Under the pieces are notes generated by a model. It ran no database searches. It was not told the origin of the DNA and saw only the letters and a program-made list of their open reading frames with translations. This document shows positions 17,090 through 26,008 of a stretch of DNA of 64,000 nucleotides, piece by piece; position 1 is the first letter of the stretch; the number at the start of each line of letters is the position of its first letter. The stretch lies in NCBI RefSeq assembly GCF_003955665.1, contig NZ_RXHU01000002.1:18892-82891 (forward strand), written 5' to 3'. This DNA comes from Paenibacillus whitsoniae. Its GTDB lineage: Bacteria; Bacillota; Bacilli; Paenibacillales; NBRC-103111. Position numbers and translations under genes: made by a program.

Positions 17090-17266
17090 CCTGCGAAAAG
17101 GCAGGAACTTTCTACAAAAGAGGTGCTTTTTCTAAAATGCCTGCAATAAAGCAGTTTTTTAGCCAAACTCGCCACAAAAGGCGATTCTCGCCATAAATGC
17201 CTGCAGATTCGCAGGAATATGATCACATCACGAAGAGAAGGAGGAAAATTCCTGCTTTTTTGCAGG
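17090..17266. repeat. Family-A quartet repeat
   Basis: CCTGC-N6-GCAGG motifs lie at 17090-17105, 17140-17155 (ends GCAGT), 17200-17215 and 17251-17266, with spacings of 50, 60 and 51 bp. It occupies the gap between htrA and the argS leader. The stretch 17267-17476 is AT-rich with no gene seen. Confidence 0.9.
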
Positions 17267-17476
17267 CTTGATGCTCAATTTGAAGGCTTTCTGGGTTCCT
17301 CTCTCCCCATGTTCCATGCCTAAAATCAGCCTTCTGGCGAATTCTCATTCAACTTACCTGCTATTAAGGCTCTCACAAGCCTCTTTGTGCTAATGGAATA
17401 TAAGTAGTTACACATATTTTAAATAGGGTTCATCCTACATGCACTTAATCTCCATCGCGGTTAATCATTCAGGGTA

Positions 17477-17504
17477 TTGATTTTTCGTAGTAATTGTCTA
17501 TAAT
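17477..17504 (+). promoter_or_regulatory. SigA-type promoter of the argS leader
   Basis: TTGATT (17477-17482) and TATAAT (17499-17504) are 16 bp apart, directly upstream of the T-box leader. Confidence 0.75.
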
Positions 17505-17509
17505 ATTTA

Positions 17510-17768
17510 GAATATATCGACAATTCGATGACTGGGAGAGTAGCAAAGTGATGGTTGTTCAAGCGAGCCGGGTTGGTGGGAGCCGGTACAACGTGACTTC
17601 GTGAAGCGCACCCATGAGAATGGCCTCCGAACGAACGATGGAGTAGGACGCCACGGCTCAGCCCGTTACGCTGACGAGTGGTTAAGCCCTATCGGCTTAG
17701 CAACAAGAGTGGTACCGCGAATGCACCGAGCCTTCGTCTCTTATTAGAGACGAGGGCTTTTTTTATTT
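17510..17768 (+). promoter_or_regulatory. T-box leader of argS, probably Arg-specific
   Basis: The T-box sequence AGAGTGGTACCGCGA is at 17706-17720, followed by a strong terminator hairpin (GCCTTCGTCTC/GAGACGAGGGC plus T-run, 17729-17766). The Stem I apical part is seen as GCCGGGTTGGTGGGAGCCGG (17567-17586). A likely specifier is CGC (17607-17609, followed by A), an Arg codon just before the ACCCATGAG element; CGT triplets nearby are alternatives. Uncharged tRNA-Arg would bind and prevent termination, raising argS expression during arginine starvation. Confidence 0.93.
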
Positions 17769-17792
17769 TCATAAAAAAGGGGATGGTCACGC

Positions 17793-19718
17793 ATGATTAG
17801 CGCAGCGATTTCGACGAGTATTGACCAATGCACAAAAAGTTTGTTCAGCGACCTGGGACTGCCATGTCCAGCGGATTTGACGATTGCAATTGAGCAGCCT
17901 GCTCAGCTCGAACACGGCGATTACGCCACGAATATCGCGATGCAGCTCGCGAAGCTGCTGCGTAAGGCGCCGCTGCACATTGCCGAAGCGCTGAAGAGCA
18001 AGATGGAGGCGGACGCGGAATTGATGAAGGTGATTCAACGCGTGGAGGTGGCGGCACCGGGGTTTTTGAATTTGTGGGTGGACTGGGGACGGTGGGCTGC
18101 GGCTGAAATTGGCGGTGAGGCAGGTGTTGGTGCTGGTGCGACCTCGGCCACGCAGCCCTTTCAGAACGGCAAGGTCGTGATCGAGCACACGTCGATCAAT
18201 CCGAACAAGTCCGCGCACATCGGCCATTTACGGAATTCGTGCATCGGGGATACGTTGGCGCGGCTGCTGCGCCGTACAGGCAATCAGGTTGAGGTGCATA
18301 ACTACATCGACGATCTGGGCAATCAGTTGGCGGATACTGTCGTCGGCTTGCAGCAAGTGCAGCTGGATGGCGAACATGCGCGGTTCGGGGATTTTTGCTG
18401 GGATACGTATGCTGCGGTGAACAAAGCCTATGGAGAAAATCCGGCGCTGCTGGAGGAGCGGACGCGCGTGCTGCATGCGCTGGAGGAAGGCGGAGGAAAT
18501 GTCGCCTGGCTCGGACTGCTCGTCGCGGAGCGCATCGTGCGCGAGCACCTGGCCGAGATGCGCGCCTTCGGCATCAAGTACGATTTGCTCGTCTGGGAGA
18601 GCCGGATCGTGCGCGAAGGCTTCTGGCAAGCGGCGTTCGATCTGCTGCGGCAGACGCCGCAGTTTGCGCTGGAGACGGACGGCAAGCTGGCCGGCTGCTG
18701 GGTGCTGCGAGAGACGGAGGCCGAGGCGGCAGACGCGGGTGCGGCTGATAAAGCTGAGGGCACCGACAGTGCGGGCGATGCCTATCACAAGGACAAAGTG
18801 CTGGTGCGGTCCAATGGGATTTTGACCTACACCGCCAAAGACATCGCGTACCACCTGTGGAAATTCGGTGTGCTCGGTATAGACTTCCGCTATCAACCCT
18901 TTGAAGCGGAAGTGTGGAGCACGCAGCCGACCGGCGAAGCGGCGCCGTTCGGCCGTGCGGACATGGTGATCAATGTCATCGATCACCGGCAGTCGTACCC
19001 GCAAGCGATGGTGAAGCAGGCGCTTGCGGTGCTCGGCTATGCGGCGCAGGCGGAGCGGCTGCGCCATGTGGGCTACGGTGTCGTCTCGCTCAGCCCTGCG
19101 GCTGCGCAGGAGCTCGGCCTCGACACCTCCGCCGGTAAAGCGTCCTACGCGATGTCGGGGCGGCAGGGCATCGGGATCAAGGTGGCGGAGCTGCTTGATC
19201 GGATGGAGGGCGTGATCGACGCGAAGCGCTCCGATCACGAAGGGCTTGCAAGCCGCGAGATTGCGGCCGCGGCGATCCGCTATTATCTCCTCCGGTTCAG
19301 CTTGCTGACGGAGGTGGTATTTGACATTGCCCAGGCGACCGAGGTCACGGGCAATTCCGGGGTGTACCTGATGTACGCCCATGCGCGGGCGGCGAGCATT
19401 TTGGGCAAAGCCGGCGTGGTGGAGCCGCTCGCGGCGCCGGCTTTTGCCGAGCCGGAGAAGGCCGAGCACGCGCTGCTCAAGCAGCTCGCGGACTGGCCGG
19501 ACCGGCTCGCCGCGGCGGCGCGTGAGCTGACGCCGCACACGCTGTGTAGCTACGCGCACGAGCTCGCCGTGCTGTTCAACAACTTCTACGGCGCCTGCCC
19601 GATCCTCAAGGCTGACGCCGAGAGCAAGGCGCAGCGCCTGTGGCTGACGGCCAAATTCCAGGCCACCATGGCCGATGCGTTGGGCGTTCTGGGGCTTCCG
19701 GCGCCGAGCCGGATGTAG
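17793..19718 (+). CDS. argS: Arginyl-tRNA synthetase
   Basis: A 641-residue class I aminoacyl-tRNA synthetase charging tRNA-Arg. The N-terminal additional domain is present (EHGDYATNIAMQLAK). The HIGH motif is NPNKSAHIGHLRN. The KMSKS region is replaced by YAMSGRQGIGIK, the divergence usual in bacterial ArgRS. The C-terminal anticodon-binding domain has YLMYAHARAASIL and HELAVLFNNFYGACPIL. It is some 80 residues longer than the B. subtilis enzyme; an Ala/Asp-rich insertion around residues 310-330 accounts for part of this. It may be a second ArgRS beside a housekeeping one. It is expressed from a T-box leader and preceded by AAGGGGA. Confidence 0.94.
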   Translation: MISAAISTSIDQCTKSLFSDLGLPCPADLTIAIEQPAQLEHGDYATNIAMQLAKLLRKAPLHIAEALKSKMEADAELMKVIQRVEVAAPGFLNLWVDWGRWAAAEIGGEAGVGAGATSATQPFQNGKVVIEHTSINPNKSAHIGHLRNSCIGDTLARLLRRTGNQVEVHNYIDDLGNQLADTVVGLQQVQLDGEHARFGDFCWDTYAAVNKAYGENPALLEERTRVLHALEEGGGNVAWLGLLVAERIVREHLAEMRAFGIKYDLLVWESRIVREGFWQAAFDLLRQTPQFALETDGKLAGCWVLRETEAEAADAGAADKAEGTDSAGDAYHKDKVLVRSNGILTYTAKDIAYHLWKFGVLGIDFRYQPFEAEVWSTQPTGEAAPFGRADMVINVIDHRQSYPQAMVKQALAVLGYAAQAERLRHVGYGVVSLSPAAAQELGLDTSAGKASYAMSGRQGIGIKVAELLDRMEGVIDAKRSDHEGLASREIAAAAIRYYLLRFSLLTEVVFDIAQATEVTGNSGVYLMYAHARAASILGKAGVVEPLAAPAFAEPEKAEHALLKQLADWPDRLAAAARELTPHTLCSYAHELAVLFNNFYGACPILKADAESKAQRLWLTAKFQATMADALGVLGLPAPSRM

Positions 19719-19753
19719 GGGCAGACTTTGCTACTCCATGGAAATGTCAAACG

Positions 19754-19780
19754 GCCCACACCTGATCACAGGATGTGGGC
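19754..19780 (+). terminator. Possible terminator after argS
   Basis: GCCCACA/TGTGGGC stem with inner CTG/CAG pairing, 36 bp after the argS stop codon. The following T-run is poor, so confidence is limited. Confidence 0.45.
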
Positions 19781-19859
19781 TGTTGATGCTTACCAAATAA
19801 AAGCAAGCGCATCTATTCTGGGCAAAAAATCGCCACAAGGCAACTTTGTATTATCAAAA

Positions 19860-20462
19860 TTACAAGTTAATCAAATCTTGCTTCAATTTTTGGAACCAGC
19901 GATCTTGTTCGATTAATGCTCTGCCTGCAGGAGGAATCTTAACGTAGCGTTTGTTTACGTAGTCATACAATTTTTCTTCTGCAGGTTCAAACAGCACATC
20001 GTAGATGAGAAAATCTTTTATGTTATGAGTCACTAAAATACCGTCATACTTATAAGCAGTTACCAGAATACGTGCATCCGAAGCCTGAAGATAATTCAAA
20101 CCGTAATGAGGATGACGTATTATAGTTTGGTTAAAATGATTAGGATCCCTGAGGTAATTGGTGAACTCACGCAATTCGCGTTCTAAGTCTACTGGTAATG
20201 GGAAATCAACGATAACATTTTGATTCAAAATTTTTGTAAGTATGTTCTTATGCTGTGTCGAGGTGAACGTATGCATTTGAACCCTCAGTTCAGTTTCCAC
20301 CTCTTTTGGTATTTTAATTTCAGCTTGATTAAGAGCGGCTAACGCAGCTGTACTACGCCAGAAATCGTGAGCCGCCCGTTTTAGGTCTGCTTGATTGGCA
20401 TTGCCATTAACAAAATCGCGAAACATATTCGTGTCTGGCATAAAAACAATTGGCTCTGACAT
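19860..20462 (-). CDS. PIN-domain protein, putative toxin
   Basis: A 200-residue protein with PIN-like nuclease features: FMPDTNMFRDF (Asp10) near the N-terminus, an acidic EVETELR, and the C-terminal DARILVTAYKYDGILVTHNIKDF with the paired Asp residues of the active site. PIN toxins cleave RNA, often initiator tRNA or mRNA, and are held inactive by a partner. The gene lies 17 bp after the HTH gene and has GGGAGAGA upstream. Base composition is clearly more AT-rich than its neighbours, which suggests acquisition. Its length resembles DUF4411-type PIN proteins more than VapC (about 130). Confidence 0.72.
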   Translation of the reverse strand: MSEPIVFMPDTNMFRDFVNGNANQADLKRAAHDFWRSTAALAALNQAEIKIPKEVETELRVQMHTFTSTQHKNILTKILNQNVIVDFPLPVDLERELREFTNYLRDPNHFNQTIIRHPHYGLNYLQASDARILVTAYKYDGILVTHNIKDFLIYDVLFEPAEEKLYDYVNKRYVKIPPAGRALIEQDRWFQKLKQDLINL

Positions 20463-20479
20463 CTAAATCGTATCTCTCC

Positions 20480-20989
20480 CTACTTAGCAGCGTCATTTGC
20501 ATCAGCTGGCGGTTCAAGTTCCAAGAGTTCTAGTGCAAGATTGGCAACTTGCTTCGAATGTTCGAATCCTTTCTCTCTTTCTTTCAGAAACTTTTGCCAG
20601 TTAGGGTGAGTCAAGAATTGAGTTGGGTAAACGTGCCATGTCGTATTTTCACCGGCATTTTGAAAACCTTCATACTTTCCATTTTGGAGATGTCGACGAA
20701 CAACCTGTGGTGCAAGTCCCGTTATCAGACTCACATCACGAACCGTTAAGAACTCAGGGATTAGCTGTTCCTTCTCTTCACTTTCAATAAACGGTGCTAC
20801 GTCGAGTGCTTGAATGGCATTCTCTATGTCCATGATATCCGTATCTGAAAGTCCACGTGAAGCGATTTTTGCCTCTACATCAAGTGCGCGTTGAAGCAAC
20901 CTGATTTTAGCAAATTTTTGCGCGTCCTTATTGGTAAATGTACGTTCAGTAGCATCGGGTAGTGTAACGTAACTCAGTACACCAGGCAT
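20480..20989 (-). CDS. HTH-domain protein, putative antitoxin partner of the PIN protein
   Basis: A 169-residue protein. An excisionase/MerR-like helix-turn-helix lies in the middle: TVRDVSLITGLAPQVVRRHL followed by NGKYEGFQNAGENTTWHVYP. The N-terminal half is helical and charged. I choose ATG 20989 because AGGAGG lies 9 bases upstream; ATG 20998, with GAGGTG, and ATGs further upstream are alternatives. It precedes the PIN gene in the same direction with a 17-bp gap, the order usual in toxin-antitoxin operons, so autoregulation is likely. The assignment as antitoxin is inference from position. Confidence 0.62.
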   Translation of the reverse strand: MPGVLSYVTLPDATERTFTNKDAQKFAKIRLLQRALDVEAKIASRGLSDTDIMDIENAIQALDVAPFIESEEKEQLIPEFLTVRDVSLITGLAPQVVRRHLQNGKYEGFQNAGENTTWHVYPTQFLTHPNWQKFLKEREKGFEHSKQVANLALELLELEPPADANDAAK

Positions 20990-21161
20990 TTGAATCATCC
21001 TCCTCACCTCCATCTTACTATAATTCATCAAAGAACAAAAGGAACAAATAGAACATTTCGAACTTTATTAGTATATTCACATTTCGCTAAACAATACCTT
21101 ATCGCTACAAAGTGGGCACTACACAAGTTCGCCTAATTAACTATACACTGGCCTTTCTAAA

Positions 21162-21339
21162 ACTGCGAAAAAGCAGGAATTTTCCTCGCTCCCCTCCGGA
21201 TTCGAGGAAATACCTGCGATTAGGCAGGCATTTTGGAGAAAAGCCCGCTCCTGGAACAAATTCGATATGAAAACCTGCTTTTTCGCAGGCATCTGGATAA
21301 AAACGGCTTTTCTTCGTAAAATTCCTGCATAATCACAGG
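21162..21339. repeat. Family-A quartet repeat
   Basis: Motifs at 21162-21177 (ACTGC start), 21213-21228, 21274-21289 and 21324-21339 (ends CACAGG), with spacings of 51, 61 and 50 bp. It lies upstream of the PIN/HTH pair and beside the CT-rich 10-bp repeat tract. Confidence 0.88.
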
Positions 21340-21390
21340 AATCCCCCTCTCATCAGGCCGTCAGATCTCATCCTATCAGACCAGTTCACG

Positions 21391-21610
21391 CCAACTCCAC
21401 TCGATCTCGCCTAATCTCATTCAATCACGCTGAATCTCACTCTATCTCACTAAATCCGGCTCAACCTCACTCCATCTCACACATTCTCACTCTATCCTAC
21501 TCAACCTCACACACTCTCACCCTATATCACTCTACCCCACTCAATTTCACTCGGTCTCACACATTCTCACTCTCACTCTCACTCTCACTCGACTCCGACT
21601 CCACTCACTC
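21391..21610. repeat. CT-rich tract with strict 10-bp period
   Basis: For about 200 bp nearly every tenth base begins a degenerate unit of the form N5-CTCAC, for example ATCTCAC and TTCTCAC repeated in register. It ends in a CTCACT dinucleotide-like run. The plus strand is pyrimidine-rich and the minus strand purine-rich. No coding sense is seen in any frame. It lies just downstream of the PL8 lyase terminator. Confidence 0.8.
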
Positions 21611-21634
21611 TCACCCCCTCCCTCCCCCACGCAC

Positions 21635-21658
21635 AAAAGAGGCCCGCAGGCCTCTTTC
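21635..21658 (-). terminator. Terminator of the PL8 lyase module
   Basis: AAAGAGGCC/GGCCTCTTT hairpin with a CGCA loop, 19 bp beyond the lyase stop codon. Confidence 0.8.
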
Positions 21659-21676
21659 ACACTTCACGCCTGATCC

Positions 21677-24487
21677 TTACGGCACAGGCTCAAATTTAAC
21701 CGCATCGACGGTGACGTACCCGTTCGCTCCGTCATTACGCACCTTCACATACCCGCCAGATCCGGCGGCAAAATCGTACGTCCCCAGCAAGTTCCACTGT
21801 CCGCCCATTTCCTGCTCGTTAATGGTGACCGTGCTGGTGATGCCCTCGTGCACGATGTCCACTTGGGCATTCGTGGCCCGATTCGCGTGGGACGGCCACC
21901 ACATGTACACGTTGTACGTCCCGGCTGCGGTTAGCGTCGGGGTCAAGGTGACGCTCTTCAAGCCATGGCTGACGTTGCCGTCGTGAATGTAATCCACGCC
22001 GTATTTGTTCGTCAGGTTCGTGCCGATGGCCCAGCCGCCGACAAGCGTGACGCCGCTGGTATCGGCGTTATCCACGATGACGGTCGTCGCTGCCGGCGTC
22101 AACGCGAGTTTAGCTTTAAACGCCTTCCCTTTGGCGGCATTAACGTTGACGCTAAGCTTGATCGTCGGGCTGAGCTGCGTCACGGTAACGCCGGCATCCG
22201 CCGAGATGGTGCCGGTGGCTGCTCGATTCAATTCCAGCTGAATGGTACCCGTATTGGCCTGGGTCGGATCAGAAACGGAAATTTCCAATGCAGAAGACGT
22301 TTCCTTGGTCATCACAGACGCTTTCTTGTTCGAGGTGATGAAATCCACGGTCGCAATCGCATCGTTCCAGAAGTTCGAGCCGATGACATTCAACGTCATC
22401 TCCTTCACGGCCTGCACATCAGCGGTATTGGCCAACACCGTAATGTCCGGGTTGCCGGCGTAGCTGGTTAACTCGGCGCTGGTTTTACCAGGGAGAATGA
22501 CATACTGATACGATTGGTTATTCGCATTGCCACCGTGATTCAGCGCAAGCGACAAATAATTTTTCGTAATATTGGTACCCGAAGTGACCCCGGTCGTTTT
22601 GATTTGCTTCCAGTTGCCCGTTCTAGCCTCGCGCTTTGCCTGAACGGTTGGCGCTGTCGGGAAGTAGTATCCGATGTCCGCACCGGACGTATTCCCGGCC
22701 AGATGAATGGTGTTCACAGATGACAGCGCTTGTGACCAGCCCAGGCTAGCGGACTGCACCGTGCCGTTAACGGTCAGCGCATTATTGCCTGTGCTGTTCA
22801 ACTTGCGGTTCTCCACAATCGTTTCGGCTGCTTTGGCATCTGTACTTGTGATTCCGGCGCCAAGCGCAACGATTTCGTCATCGAACAGGAACCAGGATTT
22901 TTTCGCAGCCAGCGTACTGGTCGTAACCGGCGCGTTCTTCGAGGTAGCGGTCACATTCATTTCCATGCCTGTCGTGCCATACAACCCCAGCAGATCCGTT
23001 CCGCCCACCCAGTTCTTCGTGTTAAATTGGCTGGCGACATACGTATCAGTCGTAACTGTCGTACCGGCCAATCGGTATAAATCGACGGTCGGCCAGAAAT
23101 CCTCGCTGTACTGGTTCAGGTCGTTGTTATAGAGATACGTCATGCCCAGCCCCGTATACCAGCCTTTGGCGTTCTCGCTGTTCGCCGCTTCATAGTTTAG
23201 AATCTTGGGGGAGAACATGGAGATCCCGAAGCCGAAACCCGGGCGAAGCTGGACCGCGCGTGCCATAGTTGGGAATTGCGCGTACTTCACGAGTTCGCTG
23301 GCAGCCGTGATCCCCCCATCATTCATAATCGCTTTCGCAAGCACAATCATGTTCATCGGCGCATCCGTGTAAAAGGTGTTGCTCGTTCCCCCCGCCGTCT
23401 CCGCGCCAATCCAAGCTTTGATCATCTGCTTGAACGCAAGGGCATCCGCCGCCGGTGCGATCTGGGACAACCGGATCACGCCCTGAATGATGAAATGGCC
23501 TGCATCCCGGTCTTGCGAGGTATACCTGACGATCTCTCTGCCTCGCACCATGTCCATCATCGCGCCTTTATATAGGAAATGCTGATACGATTTGTAGATC
23601 CATTGATACACATTGGCCTGATTGGCATTCGTAATCTCCCAGGTTGAGCCCTTCAGCAGATACATCAGATTTGCCGTATCTACAAGCAAATTCGCCCCGT
23701 AACCACCGGTATAGGCATAATAGGTATGCTGGATAAACGATCCGTCCGCATAAAAACCGTCGCCGGAAACGACATCGGGAAACAGTGTCGTTAAGGCATC
23801 CCGCGCAGCTGTAAGCTTCGTGCTGTCCTTGATAATGACCGCGCGCAGCGCAACAACGACCGCTTGCCAGGACAGATTGGCTCCCGCTTTGTTAACGGCT
23901 GGCAAGTATTTATTCACGGCGTCCATGTAGTTCGTAATCTGTGTTGGCGTCAGGTAGTCGTACATGAGAATAACGGTATCGTTCAGCGCGGTCGGCGCGC
24001 CGATCTGCCAATCCCACCAATTATCATAGGAAGCTTTGGTTGAGTTGTAGCGATTGGCATTCATCCAATCCAGCGCCATAATGACATCCGCGATCATAGC
24101 GGTGTTGCCATAGTATTCAGAACCATAAGTCTGGGTCGCCAGCGCGATTTCCTTAATCCGCCGGAATCCGGCGGTCACTTGGCTGGATGTGCGGGTTCCG
24201 GCGGTCAGATCATTCCATAAGAAGTTATTCGGCTCCGCCGGCGTCTTGTTCATGCTATCCCAATTCGCCTTGGCTTTCGCTGATATGGCAGCAATTGCCG
24301 AAGCAATAGCGCTATCGGCCGTATCATAGGCAGTTCCGCCCGTCAGCATCTCCCGCCATTTGGCACGTAATCCATCGAATTCATCCGCAGCGTGCGCGCT
24401 TTGCGGCGTTAACCCTCCGATCAGTGCAACGACCATCAGCATGATCAGGCACACGCAGCCTGCCCGTCGTCCTCTTCCTTTACCCAT
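21677..24487 (-). CDS. Secreted polysaccharide lyase, family PL8-like
   Basis: A 936-residue secreted lyase. A signal peptide (residues 1-33, ending SAHA) is followed by an alpha/alpha toroid with PL8 features: NWWDWQIGAPTALNDTVILM (Asn/Trp region), GFYADGSFIQHTYYAYTGGY with the catalytic His and Tyr, and MVRGREIVRY. Central beta-sandwich domains follow. The last 130 residues (VIVDNADTSGV to TVDAVKFEP) look like a golvesin C-terminal-like, probably carbohydrate-binding, domain. PL8 enzymes cleave uronate polysaccharides such as hyaluronan, chondroitin or xanthan by beta-elimination; the substrate here is open. It is the last gene of the first RR-HK-ABC module, so its products are probably imported by that transporter. 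Confidence 0.9.
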   Translation of the reverse strand: MGKGRGRRAGCVCLIMLMVVALIGGLTPQSAHAADEFDGLRAKWREMLTGGTAYDTADSAIASAIAAISAKAKANWDSMNKTPAEPNNFLWNDLTAGTRTSSQVTAGFRRIKEIALATQTYGSEYYGNTAMIADVIMALDWMNANRYNSTKASYDNWWDWQIGAPTALNDTVILMYDYLTPTQITNYMDAVNKYLPAVNKAGANLSWQAVVVALRAVIIKDSTKLTAARDALTTLFPDVVSGDGFYADGSFIQHTYYAYTGGYGANLLVDTANLMYLLKGSTWEITNANQANVYQWIYKSYQHFLYKGAMMDMVRGREIVRYTSQDRDAGHFIIQGVIRLSQIAPAADALAFKQMIKAWIGAETAGGTSNTFYTDAPMNMIVLAKAIMNDGGITAASELVKYAQFPTMARAVQLRPGFGFGISMFSPKILNYEAANSENAKGWYTGLGMTYLYNNDLNQYSEDFWPTVDLYRLAGTTVTTDTYVASQFNTKNWVGGTDLLGLYGTTGMEMNVTATSKNAPVTTSTLAAKKSWFLFDDEIVALGAGITSTDAKAAETIVENRKLNSTGNNALTVNGTVQSASLGWSQALSSVNTIHLAGNTSGADIGYYFPTAPTVQAKREARTGNWKQIKTTGVTSGTNITKNYLSLALNHGGNANNQSYQYVILPGKTSAELTSYAGNPDITVLANTADVQAVKEMTLNVIGSNFWNDAIATVDFITSNKKASVMTKETSSALEISVSDPTQANTGTIQLELNRAATGTISADAGVTVTQLSPTIKLSVNVNAAKGKAFKAKLALTPAATTVIVDNADTSGVTLVGGWAIGTNLTNKYGVDYIHDGNVSHGLKSVTLTPTLTAAGTYNVYMWWPSHANRATNAQVDIVHEGITSTVTINEQEMGGQWNLLGTYDFAAGSGGYVKVRNDGANGYVTVDAVKFEPVP

Positions 24488-24528
24488 GGAGCATCTCCTC
24501 TCTTCTTATCAACTTACCTGTGACATTC

Positions 24529-25917
24529 CTACAAAATGATGGATCCCCCCTCTCGCAGCACAGCGCGAAGCTCCTGCGGGTCCACGTCGCTAACGCTCCG
24601 CTCCGCACGAAGCGCCAAATATGCCGCTACCCCCGCTGCTTCGCCGGTCTGATTCATATTCACCATGACGCGTACAGCGCCATAAGCAACAGGATCTACG
24701 TCGATCATGCGGCCGCAGACCAGCAGATTTGTATATGTGCCCGGAATCAGGCAGCGATACGGAATTTGATAAAATGTCGGATTCTCCGCCGATTCTTCCC
24801 GCCATCTGCCGACCTCCACCGGATACCCTGGACGTACGTAAGCCTGCTCTCCGTTCAAATATTGGAACGTAATCCCCGGCTTATCCGAATGATGAATATC
24901 AACCCGATAGCTGCCGTTGGCAATCGCGTCATCAAAACGGACGCCATGGAGCACGTCTGTCCCCGTCAGCCGATACGCGCAGTGGATATGCCGGGTCTCC
25001 CGGATGCCGATATAAGACGGCAAGGAAAGCAGCGTCAATTGATTATCCGGCCCGTACTTGCGCACCATATCCATGATGGCTCTAACCTGACGTCTGCCCT
25101 CGATCTCGCTTTGCGTCAGCGAAAGCCCATCCTGGCAGTCGGCATGATAAACCCTGGTGCCGGCATACATATACACGTCCTTCGAGCCCGGCACGAAACG
25201 GCCCCAGCCGAAACCTTCCGGCAAGTCGAATTCCGCCTTATGCTGCAGCAGCGCCTGGTTTAAATCGAGCCCCTGCAGCGAGTTGAACCCCGTCACATCA
25301 TCGAAGCCTCTGCCTGAACCCCAGCCGCCGATCTTGGCGCAGGTCGTCGGCGGCTGACGCCTATCACCGTTCGTGAGTGGCAGCTGCAACCGTGCGCACA
25401 AGTCGCCGTCGCCTGTCGCATCAATGAACATGCTGGCTTTGATCGCCCCGCGACCGGACTTGTTCTCCACCATGATTGCCGTCAGCTGCCCGTCTTCCAG
25501 AACAGGCGCGACGAACATCGTGTGCAGAAACGGCTGCACACCCGCTTCCGTGATCAACTCATCCAGCTCGATCTTCAGTTCCTCGGTATTGAGCACGTAC
25601 CCGACGGAGTGGCTCTTCTTCTCTTCCGCTACCGCTCCGCGCTTGCCCAACCGCGCTACCGTCTCGGCGGTAAGGCCGCCGATAATCGGCTGCTCGAACG
25701 TCGTATCGTACAAGCTGTGCCAAATATTCACCAGCCCCGACGTCGCAACGCCGCCGAAACTGTTCTGTTTCTCGACGATGACAACGCTCGCGCCGAGCCT
25801 GGCTGCCCGCACCGCTGCAAAAACCCCTGTACAGCTGCCGCCCAGCACACAAATATCCGCCTCATAGATGACGGGAACCGATTTCGCCTCTTCCTGAATA
25901 AATCCACGTGTGTTCAT
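24529..25917 (-). CDS. FAD-dependent oxidoreductase
   Basis: A 462-residue flavoprotein of the FAD_oxidored type often found in sugar-utilisation loci. The dinucleotide-binding motif is ADICVLGGSCTGVFAAVRAARLG, with GxGxxG altered to GGSCTG, followed by VVIVEKQNSFGGVATSG. A second FAD contact is MFIDATGDGDLCARL. The C-terminal PYRCLIPGTYTNLLVCGRMI and NMNQTGEAAGVAAYLAL complete the pattern. It lies 41 bp upstream of the lyase gene. A role in oxidising a sugar or its derivative is inference from context. A GAGAGGGAGAAG stretch lies upstream of the ATG. Confidence 0.85.
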   Translation of the reverse strand: MNTRGFIQEEAKSVPVIYEADICVLGGSCTGVFAAVRAARLGASVVIVEKQNSFGGVATSGLVNIWHSLYDTTFEQPIIGGLTAETVARLGKRGAVAEEKKSHSVGYVLNTEELKIELDELITEAGVQPFLHTMFVAPVLEDGQLTAIMVENKSGRGAIKASMFIDATGDGDLCARLQLPLTNGDRRQPPTTCAKIGGWGSGRGFDDVTGFNSLQGLDLNQALLQHKAEFDLPEGFGWGRFVPGSKDVYMYAGTRVYHADCQDGLSLTQSEIEGRRQVRAIMDMVRKYGPDNQLTLLSLPSYIGIRETRHIHCAYRLTGTDVLHGVRFDDAIANGSYRVDIHHSDKPGITFQYLNGEQAYVRPGYPVEVGRWREESAENPTFYQIPYRCLIPGTYTNLLVCGRMIDVDPVAYGAVRVMVNMNQTGEAAGVAAYLALRAERSVSDVDPQELRAVLREGGSIIL

Positions 25918-26008
25918 CTCTCATCTTCTCCCTCTCTCTACAGTAAAAAGAGTTGAAGCGAAAGCTCTCGCAGCCTTGCTCCAACCCTCACCTCCTTGCC
26001 TGGCATCC

